15,490 nucleotides of DNA from Clostridiales bacterium UBA3705. Its GTDB lineage: Bacteria > Bacillota_A > Clostridia > Oscillospirales > Oscillospiraceae. This document shows positions 13,830 through 15,490 of the stretch, one piece after another. The stretch is from assembly GCA_002372735.1 (NCBI GenBank), contig DFIE01000049.1, positions 1 through 15,490 on the forward strand, in the 5' to 3' direction. The translations under genes were made by a program, and so were the position numbers. The notes under the pieces were generated by a model. It was not told where the DNA came from and did not search any database. It saw nothing but the letters and a program-made list of their open reading frames with translations. Position 1 is the first letter of the stretch, and each line of letters starts with the position of its first letter.

Positions 13830-15037
13830 TTGCCCCGGCGGAGCTGCCCCGCCAGCTGGCCCGAGGACCAGGCCCACTGCAGATTGTAGCCCCCGCAGTC
13901 TCCGTCGATGTCCAGCACCTCGCCGGTGGCGTACAGGCCGGGCACCAGGCGGCTTTGGAGGGTGTCGGGGTCAAACTCCTCCAGGCAGATACCCCCGGCG
14001 GTGACCTGGGCGTGCTCCATGCCCATGGTGCCCCTGAGCTCCAGCTCCAGGCCGTGGCAGAGCTCTACCGCGGCGGTGAGCTGCTTCCAGTTCAGGGAGG
14101 TAATAGGCTGCTCCAGGGGGATCTGGCAGGCCTTCAGAATCACGCGGCCCAGCCGATTGTGGAGGATGCCGGTGAGTAAATCCTCACACTTCAGCCGAGG
14201 CAGCCGGGAGATCCGGATGCACAGGGACGAGAGCAGACTCTCCGTGCTCAGATCCGGCAGCAGGTTCAGCCGCAGCACGCCCCCCTCGCAGGTGGAGGCT
14301 GCCCTGGACAGGTCAAACACCGCAGGGCCGGAGACCCCGTACTCTGTAAACTGCACCTCGCCCCTGGCGGTGGCCAGGAGGGTGTCGTTCAGCAGCAGCT
14401 CCAGGGCGGCGTTGGCCCGTACCCCCTTGAGCCCCCGGACCAGGGTGGGGTCGGTTTTCAGCTGGACCAGGGAGGGGTAGAGCTTGGTGCAGTGGTGGCC
14501 CAGGCTGCGCAGCAGCTGGTAGCCGGACAGACTGCCCCCCAGCTTGCCCCCGGCCACGCCGCCGCAGCTGACGATCAGCCGGTCCACCAGAAAGGTCTGT
14601 TCTCCGGCCCGGAGCAAAAAGCCCTCTGCCTCCCGCTTGACGGCGGTGATCTCGGTGCCCAGGTGCAGCTCGATATTTTTCCGGTCCAGGGCAAAGCGGA
14701 GCACGTCCACCACGCTGTTGGCCTGGTCAGAGTAGGGGTAAACCCGGCCGCCCTCCTCGGTGACGGTGTATAGGCCCAGGGCCTCAAAGAAATTCAAGGT
14801 GTTGTCCACAGAAAACTCCCGCAGGGCGGGCTGGACAAAGCCCGGACGGCTGCCGTGGTAGCTCTGGATACCGGCACGGCGATTGGTGAGATTGCACCGG
14901 CCGTTGCCCGTGGCCATCAGCTTGCGGCCCACCCGGGCCTGACGTTCAAAGAGCAGGATCTGGTTCTGCGCGGTGTGGGCTGCAGTGATTGCCGCCGCCA
15001 TTCCCGAGGCCCCGGCCCCGATGATGCCGATTCTCAT
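13823..15037 (-). CDS. BaiN/HI0933-like NAD(P)/FAD-dependent oxidoreductase
   Basis: This 404-residue flavoprotein belongs to the HI0933-like family, which includes BaiN of bile-acid dehydroxylating clostridia. It opens with the dinucleotide motif GAGASG (7-12) and the acidic E31, then GRKLMATGNGRCNLTN (37-52), a near-invariant family block. It ends with LYATGEVLDIDG and CGGYNLQWAWSSG (about 368-393), which bind FAD. The family is common in Firmicutes, and most members have no proven substrate, so membership alone does not imply bile-acid metabolism. The ATG at 15035-15037 has AAGGAGG at ideal spacing. It has its own strong promoter and shares its 3' end with the COG2509 gene. Confidence 0.93.
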   Translation of the reverse strand: MRIGIIGAGASGMAAAITAAHTAQNQILLFERQARVGRKLMATGNGRCNLTNRRAGIQSYHGSRPGFVQPALREFSVDNTLNFFEALGLYTVTEEGGRVYPYSDQANSVVDVLRFALDRKNIELHLGTEITAVKREAEGFLLRAGEQTFLVDRLIVSCGGVAGGKLGGSLSGYQLLRSLGHHCTKLYPSLVQLKTDPTLVRGLKGVRANAALELLLNDTLLATARGEVQFTEYGVSGPAVFDLSRAASTCEGGVLRLNLLPDLSTESLLSSLCIRISRLPRLKCEDLLTGILHNRLGRVILKACQIPLEQPITSLNWKQLTAAVELCHGLELELRGTMGMEHAQVTAGGICLEEFDPDTLQSRLVPGLYATGEVLDIDGDCGGYNLQWAWSSGQLAGQLRRGKC

Positions 15038-15079
15038 AGGCTGCCTCCTTTGTGATATGTTGAAACCATCAGATAGTAT

Positions 15080-15108
15080 ATTATACTCGAAAATCGCCCT
15101 GCTGACAA
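15080..15108 (-). promoter_or_regulatory. Strong sigma-A-type promoter for the two-flavoprotein operon
   Basis: The minus strand has TTGTCA (15103-15108), a 17-nt spacer and a perfect TATAAT (15080-15085). The leader is about 35-40 nt and ends in AAGGAGG before the ATG. Confidence 0.85.
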
Positions 15109-15166
15109 GGCAGTGGGCGATAATTTTTTGCGCGCACGGTAGGACGCAGCCTTGCAGGCCGGCCGC

Positions 15167-15199
15167 AAAAAACTCCCGGCCGGAGCACCCGACCGGGAG
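15167..15199 (-). terminator. Intrinsic terminator for the gene entering from the right edge
   Basis: CTCCCGG (15173-15179) pairs with CCGGGAG (15193-15199), and three further G-C pairs continue the stem inside after a mismatch. On the minus strand six T (15172-15167) follow immediately. On the plus strand it is followed by ATTCTTTT, so it may work weakly both ways. It lies between the four-helix-bundle gene fragment and the flavoprotein promoter. Confidence 0.8.
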
Positions 15200-15262
15200 A
15201 TTCTTTTGCGAAAATCCGTGCAGTTACAGTGAAAACCGCTTGAAAATCAAACTATTTATGAC

Positions 15263-15297
15263 TGTGGTCCACAGAACCGTCCCCTGGACCATGGACC
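15263..15297. repeat. REP-like hairpin with a GAACCGTCCCC core
   Basis: GGTCCA (15266-15271) and TGGACC (15285-15290) form a 6-bp stem around a loop containing AGAACCGTCCCC. TGGACC occurs again at 15292-15297, and TGTGGTCCACA (15263-15273) is itself an odd palindrome. From memory, the core resembles repeated palindromes that accompany IS200-like REP transposases in gut Clostridia; this was not checked. It sits in AT-rich intergenic DNA between a terminator and a gene fragment. No other copy is visible in the window. Confidence 0.5.
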
Positions 15298-15345
15298 ATG
15301 ATTCAAATACCTGATCCATATTCAGCACCACAAAAATCCGGATTG

Positions 15346-15490
15346 TCACTTTGTTTCCATGTTTTGCTTTGCTGTGTTGATTGAAGAAATAAGCAATCTG
15401 CGAATAGAGCCGCAATCGTGAAGCAAAGCAGAAATAGTTTCATCTTTACGTATCTCTGCCCTTTTCAGCAATTCAAGCCAGTATTCTGTT
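15346..15490 (-). CDS. Four-helix-bundle protein (23S rRNA intervening-sequence protein family), C-terminal part, cut by window edge
   Basis: The last 47 residues before the TGA at 15346-15348 are readable: TEYWLELLKRAEIRKDETIS, then a helical stretch containing HDCGSIRRLLISSINTAKQN. The YWLELL block and the RLLISSI.T helix are typical of the C-terminus of the small (about 120 residue) four-helix-bundle family first noticed in 23S rRNA intervening sequences. The function is not firmly known. The stretch is clearly AT-richer, with different codon use from the rest of the window, which suggests recent acquisition (inference). The fragment could also be a decayed remnant, because its N-terminal part lies outside the window. 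A terminator lies about 150 bases downstream. Confidence 0.6.
   Translation of the reverse strand, partial: TEYWLELLKRAEIRKDETISALLHDCGSIRRLLISSINTAKQNMETK

Noticed and set aside
15224..15415. 63-codon minus-strand frame through the REP-like hairpin
   Set aside because: Its translation has no family resemblance, whereas the neighbouring frame ending at 15346 gives a recognisable four-helix-bundle C-terminus over the same bases.
1..15490. CRISPR arrays, tRNA or rRNA genes, insertion sequences, phage genes, restriction or toxin systems
   Set aside because: Reading both strands showed no spaced direct repeats of CRISPR type, no tRNA-like cloverleaf, no transposase or integrase domain, and no defence-gene motifs inside the window.

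Overview
This window looks like a GC-rich member of the Clostridia, most plausibly the Oscillospiraceae/Flavonifractor-type gut anaerobes. That placement is inference from four things: Gram-positive gene order, strong AGGAGG-type ribosome sites, sigma-A-like promoters, and anaerobe-style ferredoxin and flavin proteins. No marker gene that would fix the genus is present. Coding density is high and almost every gene can be assigned to a family. Most of the window is ordinary housekeeping chromosome rather than an accessory island. The exception is the AT-richer right edge.

Layout. Minus strand 1-1723: trigger factor (tig) followed by clpP, which runs off the left edge; this chaperone/protease pair has its own promoter. 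Minus strand 1720-5983: a tightly packed six-gene operon (lepB, rbgA/ylqF, rnhB, yraN, an M19 dipeptidase, a metallophosphoesterase) with overlapping or near-overlapping ends and a promoter in front of lepB. Plus strand 6090-6748: a small acidic DUF1292 gene, then a roughly 215-nt structured RNA with the architecture of 6S RNA, closed by a textbook terminator. Plus strand 6762-8418: a membrane-anchored foldase with its own promoter and terminator. Plus strand 8435-9165: two translationally coupled half-size TauE/SafE-type membrane proteins. Minus strand 9202-12220: a secreted/membrane DUF2207 protein followed by a DUF362-ferredoxin protein. Minus strand 12228-15108: two overlapping flavoprotein genes (BaiN/HI0933-like, then COG2509-like) from one good promoter. 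The right edge (15167-15490) holds a terminator, a REP-like hairpin and the tail of a four-helix-bundle protein gene.

How the parts fit. The left half covers protein export (signal peptidase), ribosome assembly (RbgA), RNA/DNA hybrid repair (RNase HII), nascent-chain folding (trigger factor) and turnover (ClpP). The 6S-like RNA would act globally on RNA polymerase. The extracytoplasmic foldase works on secreted proteins. The right half is poorly understood redox and membrane genes whose partners are unknown.

I did not find a clear undescribed multi-gene system. The items most worth a second look are the 6S-like RNA abutting DUF1292, the gene-split TauE/SafE pair, the foldase with two degenerate parvulin-like repeats, and the REP-like hairpin beside a foreign-looking gene fragment.
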